Shown piece after piece: positions 8,804 to 16,592 of a stretch of 37,149 nt of DNA (position 1 is its first letter; every line of letters starts with the position of its first letter). The notes under the pieces were generated by a model. The model saw only the letters and a program-made list of their open reading frames with translations, had not been told where the DNA came from and did no database searches. The DNA is from JAWXBK01 sp034439975. Lineage in GTDB: Bacteria > Pseudomonadota > Alphaproteobacteria > Dongiales > Dongiaceae. The stretch lies in contig JAWXBK010000036.1 of the NCBI GenBank assembly GCA_034439975.1, positions 1 through 37,149 on the forward strand. The letters are read 5' to 3'. A program made the position numbers and the translations under genes.

Positions 8804-10249
8804 CTAGTCGCGGCGCTCATGGCCGGGTCTGCTCGACCGCAGGATCAGCACGGCGGCCAGCAGTCCGAACACGACGACGTCCCGCCATGCGCCGCCCACA
8901 ACGCTCGCGGCGAGCGTCTCGACCGCCGCGACCGCAAGGCCGCCGAGAAACGCGCCGGGTACGGAGCCGAGCCCACCCAGCACGGCGGCGGTCAGCGCCT
9001 TGAACCCGAATGGCATCCCCATCCCGAAATCGACCGGGCCATAATGCCAGACGGAAAATGCGCCGGCGAGCCCCGCGAGGAAACCGCCGAGTGCAAAACC
9101 GAGCGCCACCATGCGCCCGCCATCGATGCCGAGCAGCGCCGCCATCCGACTGTCTTCGACCGCGGCACGAAATTTTCGCCCGAGTTTGGTGTAACGGCCG
9201 GCCAGATGCAGACCGGCCGCCACCGCTCCGGTCGCGAGACCGATCGTCAGATGGCGCGTGCTCGCGACGACGCCGAACCCATCGAAATTGGCCAGCGCGA
9301 CGCCGCTGTTGGGATAGAACGGCATCCATTGAGTCTGTGGGCCTTGCAAGAGACGCATGGCTTCGCCGATCGCGATCGCAAGACCGATTGCCGCAATCAT
9401 CGCGGCGAGCGGTCGCGCTTCGAGCGGACGGAAGAGGAACGCCATCGCCCAGCCGAAGGCGGCGGCCGGCACCCCGACCGCGACGATTGCGAAGACGAAG
9501 CCGACGCCGGTGCCCCCCAATCCGATACCGAAATCGAGCGATCCTGCCAGGCCGCGCGTGAGGAACAGCATGAATGCGCCGAGCATCACCAAGGGACCGA
9601 ACGCGAAATTGATGAAGCGTCCGGCCGCATAGATCAGCGTAAAGGCAACCGCGACCAGCGCATAGAGTCAGCCGAGCGCGAGCGCGTTGACCGATTGCTG
9701 CAGCACATAGCCGAGCCCGTAATCGGCCGCGGGCTCGTCGCCACTGTGGCTCGCGCCCGGCAGAATATGCAGCAGCTTGTAAAGTTGCTGCACATCGTAG
9801 CGGGTCATCAGCCCGTATCTCGCGCTTTCGAGACGCGCGATCTGCCAGCGCCCGCCGCTTTGCTGTAACGGCAGAAACCAGCATGCGAGCCAGCCAGCCG
9901 CATCGTCGGGCGCAAGTCGGTCGCCCTCCCAGCGCCAGGCGATCAATGTGTGTCCGTCGTCGATCCAGCGCACGGGATCGCGCTCGAGCCGGATCGGTGC
10001 AGCGACAAAACCGGGCAGGAAATCGCGGCAGATTTTCTGCGCGTCGTAGAACGGATCGATCTCGGCGCGCGCACTCGTCGCAACCAGCGCCGCGAGCAGC
10101 AGGCCGATTGCAAATGTTAAGTAAATCGACGATCGCGCGGCATCCGGCCGTTGCGATACGCGGGCTTTCGCGCCGCGCTCCCGGGCCTTGCCCGCAGGCC
10201 GGCGATCTGATGCTATGCTGCGATGCAGCACGGCGCCGCGACGTCCCAT
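8804..10249 (-). pseudogene. Second LivH-like permease with exported N-terminal domain, broken by an in-frame TGA
   Basis: Two open stretches in one frame are separated only by TGA at 9670–9668. The first encodes a signal-peptide-like helix (IYLTFAIGLLLAALVATS), an exported region of about 110 residues, and then DYGLGYVLQQSVNALALG. After the TGA the frame continues LYALVAVAFTLIYAAGRFIN, then FAFGPLVMLGAF and a full LivH core ending in FKALTAAVLGGLGSVPGAF. Aligned with the intact LivH here (NGLTLGAIYGLIAIGYTMVYG), the TGA replaces one small residue inside the first permease helix. The best explanation is a nonsense mutation or sequence error in a fusion protein. The start is unclear: ATG 10249 or GTG 10231, neither with a good ribosome-binding site. 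Restart at the TTG/GTG/ATG triplets near 9592–9586 would lose the first helix. UrtB also has an exported N-terminus, but this domain does not look like UrtB's. Confidence 0.8.
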
Positions 10250-10280
10250 GCCGTTTGCGATGAATTCAGGGAGAGTTTCG

Positions 10281-11495
10281 ATGGCCCAGGCGACCGCCGC
10301 CAAACCCAGTTCCGCCGCTGCGAAACCCGGTTTCGACTGGGAGGATGCGCTGCTCCTCGAAGACCAGCTCAGCGAAGACGAACGCATGGTCCGCGACACG
10401 GCACGCCAATACGCCCAGGACCGGCTCATGCCGCGGGTGCTGGAAGCGTTCCGGCACGAGAAATTCGATCGGTCGATCATGAGCGAGCTGGGTGAGCTGG
10501 GTCTCCTCGGGTCCACGATCGAGGGCTATGGCTGCGCCGGCGTCAACTATGTTTGTTACGGACTGGTTGCCCGCGAGATCGAGCGCGTCGATTCCGGCTA
10601 TCGCTCGGCGATGAGCGTCCAGTCGAGCCTCGTCATGCATCCGATCCATGCCTACGGTACCGAGGCGCAGCGCGAAAAATATCTCCCCCGCCTCGCCCGC
10701 GGCGAAATCGTCGGCTGTTTCGGTCTGACCGAGCCCGATCACGGTTCCGATCCGGGCGGTATGAAGACCCGCGCGAAGAAGGCCGATGGCGGATTCGTGA
10801 TGAACGGCGCCAAGATGTGGATCACCAACTCGCCGATCGCCGACGTCTTCGTCATCTGGGCGAAGGACGACAGCGACGCGATCCGCGGTTTCATCCTAGA
10901 GCGCGGCATGAAGGGGCTTTCGACGCCGACGATCGAAGGTAAATTCTCGCTGCGCGCGTCGATCACCGGCGAAATCGTCATGGAAGATGTGTTCGTGCCG
11001 GAAGAAAATCTGCTGCCGAACGTGAGCGGCCTCAAGGGCCCGTTCGGCTGCCTCAACAACGCGCGCTACGGCATCGCCTGGGGCGCGCTGGGTGCAGCCG
11101 AGTTCTGCTGGCATGCCGCTCGGACCTATACGCTCGACCGCAAGCAGTTCGGCCGGCCGCTCGCCGCCAACCAGCTGATCCAGAAAAAGCTCGCCGATAT
11201 GCAGACCGAGATCACGATCGGGCTGCAATCCTGCCTGCGGCTCGGTAGGCTCATGGACGAGCATCGCGCCGCCCCCGAAATGATCTCGATGCTGAAGCGC
11301 AATTCCTGCGGCAAGTCGCTCGACATCGCCCGCATGGCCCGCGACATGCATGGCGGCAACGGCGTATCGGACGAATTTCATGTCATCCGGCATGTGATGA
11401 ATCTCGAAGCGGTCAACACCTACGAGGGCACGCACGACATCCACGCGCTCATCCTCGGCCGCGCGCAGACGGGTATCCAGGCGTTTACGGGGTAG
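10281..11495 (+). CDS. gcdH: Glutaryl-CoA dehydrogenase
   Basis: GcdH is an acyl-CoA dehydrogenase that oxidises and decarboxylates glutaryl-CoA to crotonyl-CoA, at the end of lysine, hydroxylysine and tryptophan breakdown. The 404-residue protein begins MAQATAAKPSSAAAKPGFDW, then LLEDQLSEDERMVRDTARQYA. Diagnostic stretches are IEGYGCAGVNYVCYGL, DSGYRSAMSVQSSLVMHPI, CFGLTEPDHGSDPGGMKTRA, and the catalytic Glu in VNTYEGTHDIHALILGRAQTG, which is typical of this subfamily. An AGGGAGAG ribosome-binding site precedes the ATG at 10281; the frame opens earlier (10188) without support. It is divergent from the broken permease with about 30 bases between possible starts. Its position beside a transporter for amino-acid-like substrates suggests a joint catabolic role, which is inference. 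Confidence 0.93.
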   Translation: MAQATAAKPSSAAAKPGFDWEDALLLEDQLSEDERMVRDTARQYAQDRLMPRVLEAFRHEKFDRSIMSELGELGLLGSTIEGYGCAGVNYVCYGLVAREIERVDSGYRSAMSVQSSLVMHPIHAYGTEAQREKYLPRLARGEIVGCFGLTEPDHGSDPGGMKTRAKKADGGFVMNGAKMWITNSPIADVFVIWAKDDSDAIRGFILERGMKGLSTPTIEGKFSLRASITGEIVMEDVFVPEENLLPNVSGLKGPFGCLNNARYGIAWGALGAAEFCWHAARTYTLDRKQFGRPLAANQLIQKKLADMQTEITIGLQSCLRLGRLMDEHRAAPEMISMLKRNSCGKSLDIARMARDMHGGNGVSDEFHVIRHVMNLEAVNTYEGTHDIHALILGRAQTGIQAFTG

Positions 11496-11578
11496 GCAGC
11501 GGGGCTCAATACCGGAATGACGCTCTCTGCTTTGTGCCGGACGCAAACTGCCGGATGCCGTAACCCCAGGTGCCCCGC

Positions 11579-12295
11579 ATGAAACTCCGCGACCGCAAGA
11601 TCCTGACCTTCGACGTGATGGGCACGCTGATTGATTACGAAACGGGAATCCTCGACTATTTCCGTCCCGTCATGGCGAAGGCTGGTGTGGACATGGACGA
11701 CGACACGTTCTTTTCCCACTACGGACGGGCGGAGGATGCGCTGAACAAAACTGCGACCGGCCGTCCCTTTACGAAAATCCAGCCGGACATCTATCGCGCG
11801 GTGGCAGGCGATCTCGGCCTGCCCAACGACGACGTGCATGCCGAAGGGCTGGAGCGTTCGATCGAACGCTGGCCCGCCTTCGCCGATTCAGTGGCCGCCC
11901 TGAAAGAACTAAGGAAGCGGTTCCGGCTGGTGGCCATGACGAATGCGGATAACGGATCGCTGTCGTATTTCTCCCGCACGCTGGACGATCCGTTTGACGA
12001 TAGCGTCACCGCCGAGGATGTCGGCACCGTCAAACCCGATCCGCAGGTCTTCGCCTATACGCGCGGCCGCAGCAGCGTGCACGGTTACGGGCTGCAGGAT
12101 TTCCTGCATGTCGCGCAAAGCCAGTTTCACGATATCGGCGTCGCAAAGCGGCTGGGTTTTGCCGTGTGCTGGATCGAGCGTCGGCATGGAAAGAAAGGCT
12201 CGGGCGCGCAGCCCGCCGTTTCCGACATCGCCGTGCCACACTACCATTTCACCAGCCTCGCCCAACTCGCCGACGCGGTGGAGCGCGGCCAATAG
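11579..12295 (+). CDS. HAD-superfamily hydrolase, haloacid-dehalogenase type II-like
   Basis: The 238-residue protein has the four HAD motifs: FDVMGTLID with nucleophile Asp12, VAMTNAD (motif II Thr), GTVKPDPQVF (motif III Lys) and FHDIGVAKRLGFAVCWIER (motif IV Asp). The overall pattern resembles the L-2-haloacid dehalogenase branch, whose motif I is usually FDxYGTL; here Met replaces the aromatic residue. The substrate is therefore unknown, and a phosphatase activity on small metabolites is as likely as dehalogenation. The ATG at 11579 has AGG about 8 bases upstream; the GTG at 11570 is an alternative start. It follows gcdH by 83 bases on the same strand and may be cotranscribed with it. Confidence 0.82.
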   Translation: MKLRDRKILTFDVMGTLIDYETGILDYFRPVMAKAGVDMDDDTFFSHYGRAEDALNKTATGRPFTKIQPDIYRAVAGDLGLPNDDVHAEGLERSIERWPAFADSVAALKELRKRFRLVAMTNADNGSLSYFSRTLDDPFDDSVTAEDVGTVKPDPQVFAYTRGRSSVHGYGLQDFLHVAQSQFHDIGVAKRLGFAVCWIERRHGKKGSGAQPAVSDIAVPHYHFTSLAQLADAVERGQ

Positions 12296-12346
12296 GTCGC
12301 ACCGCCGGTAGAGTTGCGCTCTCTCGTTGTAAGATGAACTGAGAAG

Positions 12347-13111
12347 ATGCCGCTTCGCCATGAACAACGCGCAGCTATGCTGGATGCAACTAAAGGCGTT
12401 GCAAGCGCTTTTCTTGAAGACATAAGCCACATTAGGGATTTGCTTGCGGAGAGGAAAACCTCCCGCACACAAGCTCGTTACTTGAGCATCACACTACGTC
12501 GACTTCTGGTAAATCGAGAGTTATCTAACATTGCAAGCCCTAGGACAGGGCGCCTTCATTTTCTGGTTCCAGACAACAAACCGTTTTACAAACTTGAGAA
12601 GCGAGCTCCATACGATTTTTTTGTCAGCGGCGGCGCACCTCTATTTGGGCCAAAATTCCGACCCATTTTCGGGCGACCGGGCACAGACAACTCAATCGCT
12701 CGCGAGCTACCTTTACTCAGCAACGACACTGCCGAAGCAATCGCATCGGTTCGAATCGATGGGTTTCTATCCCAAAAGGTAATTTGTCTCAAAGGCGATT
12801 GGGTTACGAGACAGCAGGTAATCAAATTTGTAGCGAATGTCGCGTCCGGTGCGCATTCGGCCACTCCCCATTCTCCCGATGAGCAACTTCTCGCCAAAAT
12901 CAGAAACGCCATTTCTGCGACATCCAATGGGGAAGAGGTCACTGTTACAATAAGACAAGTTCCTGACTACAATTACGGCTCGGACTTTAATTACTTACCA
13001 GATTCCATCGATATGGTTCTCCATGAACTGATGTCGGCAGCGTACTATCTCAATGAGTCGCCGGATGTCAAAGCTCTTGAGGCAAGTATCAGATCAGAAT
13101 TAAACGAATAA
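12347..13111 (+). CDS. Hypothetical protein in a low-GC insert
   Basis: I cannot name this 254-residue protein. It is soluble by appearance, with no signal peptide or membrane segment. The N-terminal ~60 residues look helical (AFLEDISHIRDLLAE, then RYLSITLRRLLVNRELS). The middle contains VSGGAPLFGPKF, and the C-terminal half has VICLKGDWVTRQQVIKFVANV followed by ASGAHS, and a helical end (SIDMVLHELMSAAYYLNESP). Base composition is clearly lower in G+C than both neighbours and codon use is AT-tolerant, which suggests recent acquisition. The ATG at 12347 touches a GAGAAG sequence too closely to be ideal; ATG 12377 is an alternative start. It resembles hypothetical proteins I associate with accessory genome regions, but I cannot verify a family. 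Confidence 0.72.
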   Translation: MPLRHEQRAAMLDATKGVASAFLEDISHIRDLLAERKTSRTQARYLSITLRRLLVNRELSNIASPRTGRLHFLVPDNKPFYKLEKRAPYDFFVSGGAPLFGPKFRPIFGRPGTDNSIARELPLLSNDTAEAIASVRIDGFLSQKVICLKGDWVTRQQVIKFVANVASGAHSATPHSPDEQLLAKIRNAISATSNGEEVTVTIRQVPDYNYGSDFNYLPDSIDMVLHELMSAAYYLNESPDVKALEASIRSELNE

Positions 13112-13167
13112 GCTCAACGTTTGGCGAGCGATCTTGCTCTTCGATGGATTGATGGGTCTCCCATCCC

Positions 13168-14543
13168 TCAAACCGTCCTCAAGTACCACTCATATTCCAG
13201 CGGCGAGACGGTCGAGCGGAATTTGCGGCGCTCCGCCTTGCGGCCGAGACTGAAGACATTGCAAAAATCGGCGCCGAGATAGTCCGGCAGCGCGATTGCC
13301 GCATCGAAAGCGCGGATCGCATCGTTCCAGCTCGTCGGCAGTGCGGTGCGCGGATTGGTATAGGCGTTGCCATCGGTCGGTTCGTCGGGGCGAACCTTGT
13401 TGACGATCCCATGATGCGCGCCGGCGCGCATGGCCGCCGTCACCAGATAGATATTGGCGTCGGCACCGGCGAAACGATGCTCGATGCGGCGCGCGCCCAT
13501 CGCCACTGGGAATGCGGAGACCCGTGGTGCGGTTGTTGTACGCCCAGGCGGTCGAGGTCGGCGCGTAGCTGCCTTCCTGGAACCGCCGATATGAGTTCGC
13601 GTTGGGGGCGCAGATGGCAAGCGCCTCCGCCGTCGTTGCCTGCAACCCGCCAATCGCATGCCGCATCGCTGCCGCGCGCCGTGCCGTCGTCGAAGACGTT
13701 GCGCCCGTCGCGATCGAGCAGGCTCATATGGATATGGAGCCCGTTACCTGATTCCTCGCCATAGGGCTTGGCCATGAACGTCGCCTCGAACCCGCAGGAC
13801 GCAGCGACGCCTTTGACGAGATGTTTCAGCAGCACACCCTGATCGGCCGCCGCCACTGCATGCGCGTTGTAGTGGAGATTGATTTCGTACTGCCCCGGCC
13901 CCGCCTCGGCGATCGCCGCTTCCGCCGGAATGTCCTGCGCGTGCGTCGCCTGTTCGACGCGCGCGAAGAAGGTTTCGAAATCGTCGAGCGACGTCATGAT
14001 CAATGGCTGTACGGTACTCTCGCGCCGACCGGTATGTGGCGAGCGCGGCGGTTGCGGCCGACCGTCCCTGGCGAGTTCGCGATCGATCAGATAGAACTCG
14101 AGCTCGATCGCCACGACCGGCGTCAACCCGTCCGCGGCATAGCGATCGAGAACGCGCTTCAGCACATGGCGCGGATCGAGGAAGAACGGCGCGCCGCTCT
14201 CGTCATACATCGAGAGAAGAACCTGGCCGAGCGGTCGCGCATGCCAGGGCGCGCGCTTCAGCGAATCCGGAACCGGCCAGCCGATATAATCCGCGTCGCC
14301 CCGCTCCCACACCAGGCCGGCTTCCACGACATCGGCGCCGGTGATGTCGAGTGCATAGAGCGATCCCGGAAATCGCACGCCGTCGCGATAGATCTTGGCG
14401 ATACCGTCGCGCGGAATGCGCTTGCCGCGCATGACGCCGTTGCCGTCGGGCAGCAGCACATCGAGGCCGACAATATCGGGGTTCTCGGCGAGAAATCGGG
14501 CGACCTCGTCGTCGGCCACGCTGTGGTCAGTTCGGCTGTCCAT
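13168..14543 (-). pseudogene. Frameshifted glutamine-synthetase-like gene (γ-glutamylputrescine synthetase type)
   Basis: Three reading frames join into one GS-family protein. Frame one runs from ATG 14543 (MDSRTDHSVADDEVARFLAE) through ELEFYLIDREL, FMAKPYGEESGNGLHIHMSL and NVFDDGTARGSDA. The match then jumps near 13667–13680 to a second frame with MRHAIGGLQATTAEA, CAPNANSYRRFQEGSYAP and NNRTTGLRIPSGDGR. It jumps again within the CG-rich run at 13486–13497 to RRIEHRFAGADANIYL and the C-terminus SPLEYEWYLRTV. GGAGGGG lies about 8 bases before the ATG. The second shift looks like loss of one CG unit. Either the gene is decaying or the sequence has two indel errors. It lies head-to-head with an intact paralogue (14725), so loss could be tolerated. 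Confidence 0.85.
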
Positions 14544-14724
14544 GAGGGCGCCCCTCCGTTGGGCGCGAAATGTGCGGGCATCCTGCCAATCCAAAACCGG
14601 GCGTCAAGGGCACCCCGGAAAGCCTCGCCAGACTGCGGCCCGTATAGCAAAAATGGCCGTGCCTTGCCTTGATTCAGCGCCGCATGCGATCTTGTTGCCC
14701 TCTTCCACGACATCCGTGTGACTT

Positions 14725-16077
14725 ATGACCGGCCGCCTCGAAGAATGGCTTACCGAACGCAATATCGATGAAGTTGAGTGCCTCGTACCGGATATCTCCG
14801 GCATCGCACGCGGCAAGATCCTGCCGGCGCAGAAGTTCCTGAAAGGCATCAAGGGACAGAGCCTGCGCATCCCCGAAAGCGTCTTCATCCAGACCGTGAC
14901 CGGCGAATTTTCCGAGGACGAGGAAGACTGGGTCGTCCCCGATGCGGATCCCGACGTCTATCTGGAGCCCGATCCGAACACGATGATGGTCGTGCCGTGG
15001 AACGACGAACCGACGGCGCAGGTCGTCTGCGACGCGTTCTACAATGACGGCAAGCCGGTCGATATCTCGTCGCGCTATCTCCTGCGCCGCATCGTCGAGC
15101 TCTATGCCGAAAAAGGCTGGGCGCCGATCGTGGCGCCGGAACTCGAATTCTATCTGGTTCAGATCAATCCCGATCCCGACATTCCGCTGGTGCCGCCGAT
15201 CGGCCGCAGCGGACGCCCCGAAACCGGGCGTCAGTCCTACGGCATCGATGCCGTGAACGAATTCGATCAGCTTTTCGAGGATGTCTACGATTACTGCGAG
15301 AAGCAGGAGATCGACGTCGACACGCTGACGCATGAAGGCGGTTCGGCGCAGATGGAGATCAACTTCAATCACAGCGATCCGCTGCGCCTCGCCGACAGCG
15401 TGTTCACATTCAAGCGCACCGTGCGGCATGCGGCAATGAAGCATAACGTCTATGCGACATTCATGGCGAAGCCGCTCGAAAAAGAGCCGGGCAGCGCCAT
15501 GCATATTCATCAGTCGGTGCTCGACAAGCGCAGCGGCAAGAATTTGTTTGCAACCAAGGGCGGCGAAGATTCGGCTCTGTTCCGCTCGCATGTCGCGGGG
15601 CTGCAGCGTTATCTGCCGCAGATCATGCCGCTGATCGCACCGAATGTGAATTCATACCGCCGCCTGCAGCCTTATCTCGATGCGCCGATCAACGTGCATT
15701 GGGCGGTCGACAACCGCACGGTCGGTTTACGTGTGCCGATTGCCGATCGCAACGGGCGCCGCATCGAAAACCGGCTCGCCGGCGCCGATGCGAATCCGTA
15801 TCTCGCGATCGCCGCGTCGCTCGCCTGCGGTTATGTGGGCATGATCGACCGCCTGAAACCGACCAAGCAGATCGAGGGCAGCGCCTATCGCCTGGCGCAT
15901 ACCCTGCCGCGCACACTCTACGATGCGCTGCATCGCTTCCAGGCCTGCCGGCGGATGCGTGAAATTCTCGGCGACCGCTTCATGCGCGCGATCATGACGG
16001 TTCGCCGGGGCGAGCTTGAGGCCTATCAGCGGGTCATCAGCTCATGGGAGCGCGAACATCTGCTGCTGAACGTGTAG
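14725..16077 (+). CDS. Glutamine synthetase family protein, probable γ-glutamyl-amine (putrescine-type) synthetase
   Basis: GS-like ligases of the PuuA type use ATP to join glutamate to an amine such as putrescine. The 450-residue protein has ECLVPDISGIARGKILPA at the N-terminus, APELEFYLVQ (metal-binding Glu), GGSAQMEINFNH, FMAKPLEKEPGSAMHIHQS, IAPNVNSYRRLQP and IENRLAGADANPYLAIAASL, all conserved GS sites. It lacks the longer GlnA-type N-terminus. An in-frame TGA two codons upstream fixes ATG 14725 as the first possible start, although no good ribosome-binding site is visible. Downstream are two class III aminotransferases, the usual partners of polyamine catabolism, which supports an amine substrate. 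The exact amine is unknown; ethanolamine or another mono-amine is possible. Confidence 0.87.
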   Translation: MTGRLEEWLTERNIDEVECLVPDISGIARGKILPAQKFLKGIKGQSLRIPESVFIQTVTGEFSEDEEDWVVPDADPDVYLEPDPNTMMVVPWNDEPTAQVVCDAFYNDGKPVDISSRYLLRRIVELYAEKGWAPIVAPELEFYLVQINPDPDIPLVPPIGRSGRPETGRQSYGIDAVNEFDQLFEDVYDYCEKQEIDVDTLTHEGGSAQMEINFNHSDPLRLADSVFTFKRTVRHAAMKHNVYATFMAKPLEKEPGSAMHIHQSVLDKRSGKNLFATKGGEDSALFRSHVAGLQRYLPQIMPLIAPNVNSYRRLQPYLDAPINVHWAVDNRTVGLRVPIADRNGRRIENRLAGADANPYLAIAASLACGYVGMIDRLKPTKQIEGSAYRLAHTLPRTLYDALHRFQACRRMREILGDRFMRAIMTVRRGELEAYQRVISSWEREHLLLNV

Positions 16078-16140
16078 CGAGGGATCGTGCGGTCCTCGTC
16101 TACCAATTCAGCGTGAGGCACGTAACATCCTTTCAAAGGC

Positions 16141-16250
16141 CGTCATTGCCGGGCTTGACCCGGCAATCCACGGAACGGCTTGATTCCGCTTCAATGACGA
16201 CGTTCGGTGCGGCGGCGCGATGGATCGCCGGGTCAAGCCCGGCGATGACG
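16141..16250. repeat. Palindromic intergenic repeat with two near-identical 30-base inverted arms
   Basis: The arm at 16141–16170 and the arm at 16221–16250 are inverted copies differing at two positions; on one strand of RNA those differences become G·U pairs. Each arm contains its own small palindrome around CCGGGCTTGACCCGG. The 50 bases between them include no gene. The pattern matches intergenic palindromic repeats that are frequent in Rhizobiales-type genomes, a comparison made from memory. It lies 63 bases after the GS-like stop codon. Confidence 0.8.
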
Positions 16251-16478
16251 AAATTTAGGTGATCGCCCGACCCCTTGGACCGAAATGCGCGCCTGTGGTA
16301 GCGTTTAGAGATGATCGCGCGCATTCCGGGCATAGGCGGGGCGCGACAGGCGCCCCCACCCCCTCACGCGGCCCTTCGGCTGCCGGCGCCCTTTTCCGCG
16401 CTTTCCCGCCAGTTTGAACTGCTGATTCTCTGCGCGCGTATCGGTTTCAACCCGTAAGACACTGACCGGCATTTCGAT
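16251..16478. other. Gene-free stretch between the palindromic repeat and the hairpin
   Basis: Together with the repeat before it and the hairpin after it, this makes a 515-base gap between the GS-like gene and the first aminotransferase. I see no open frame with family character, no tRNA and no convincing promoter boxes. A promoter for the aminotransferase pair is expected somewhere here. Confidence 0.5.
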
Positions 16479-16520
16479 GCGCTCTGCCGCGCTTTATCGC
16501 GGCCGGGAGCGCATTTTTCG
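16479..16520 (+). terminator. Terminator-like hairpin with T-run upstream of the aminotransferase pair
   Basis: GCGCTC at 16479–16484 pairs with GAGCGC at 16507–16512, and inside it CCGCG pairs with CGCGG around a CTTTAT loop. The plus strand then reads ATTTTTCG. This is a good intrinsic-terminator shape. It is about 400 bases after the GS-like gene and 73 bases before the aminotransferase start, so it could end the first transcript or sit in the leader of the second. Confidence 0.6.
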
Positions 16521-16592
16521 TTTCATGCTGTCCAATGTTGGCCATATCCCGATCGATCCGGCGATGGCTAATTCCCGAGAAGGAAGCGAATC

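Noticed and set aside
9668..9670. TGA read as selenocysteine in the LivH-like permease
   Set aside because: The position is a small residue in a membrane helix in the intact LivH paralogue, with no catalytic reason for selenium; no clear downstream selenocysteine hairpin was seen by eye.
8804..10249. Assignment of the broken permease as urea permease UrtB
   Set aside because: UrtB also has an exported N-terminal region, but this one is short and lacks repeat-like sequence, and no other urt genes are present.
13151..13165. Six-bp hairpin GATGGG/CCCATC near the low-GC gene as a terminator
   Set aside because: The stem is short and no T-run follows on either strand.
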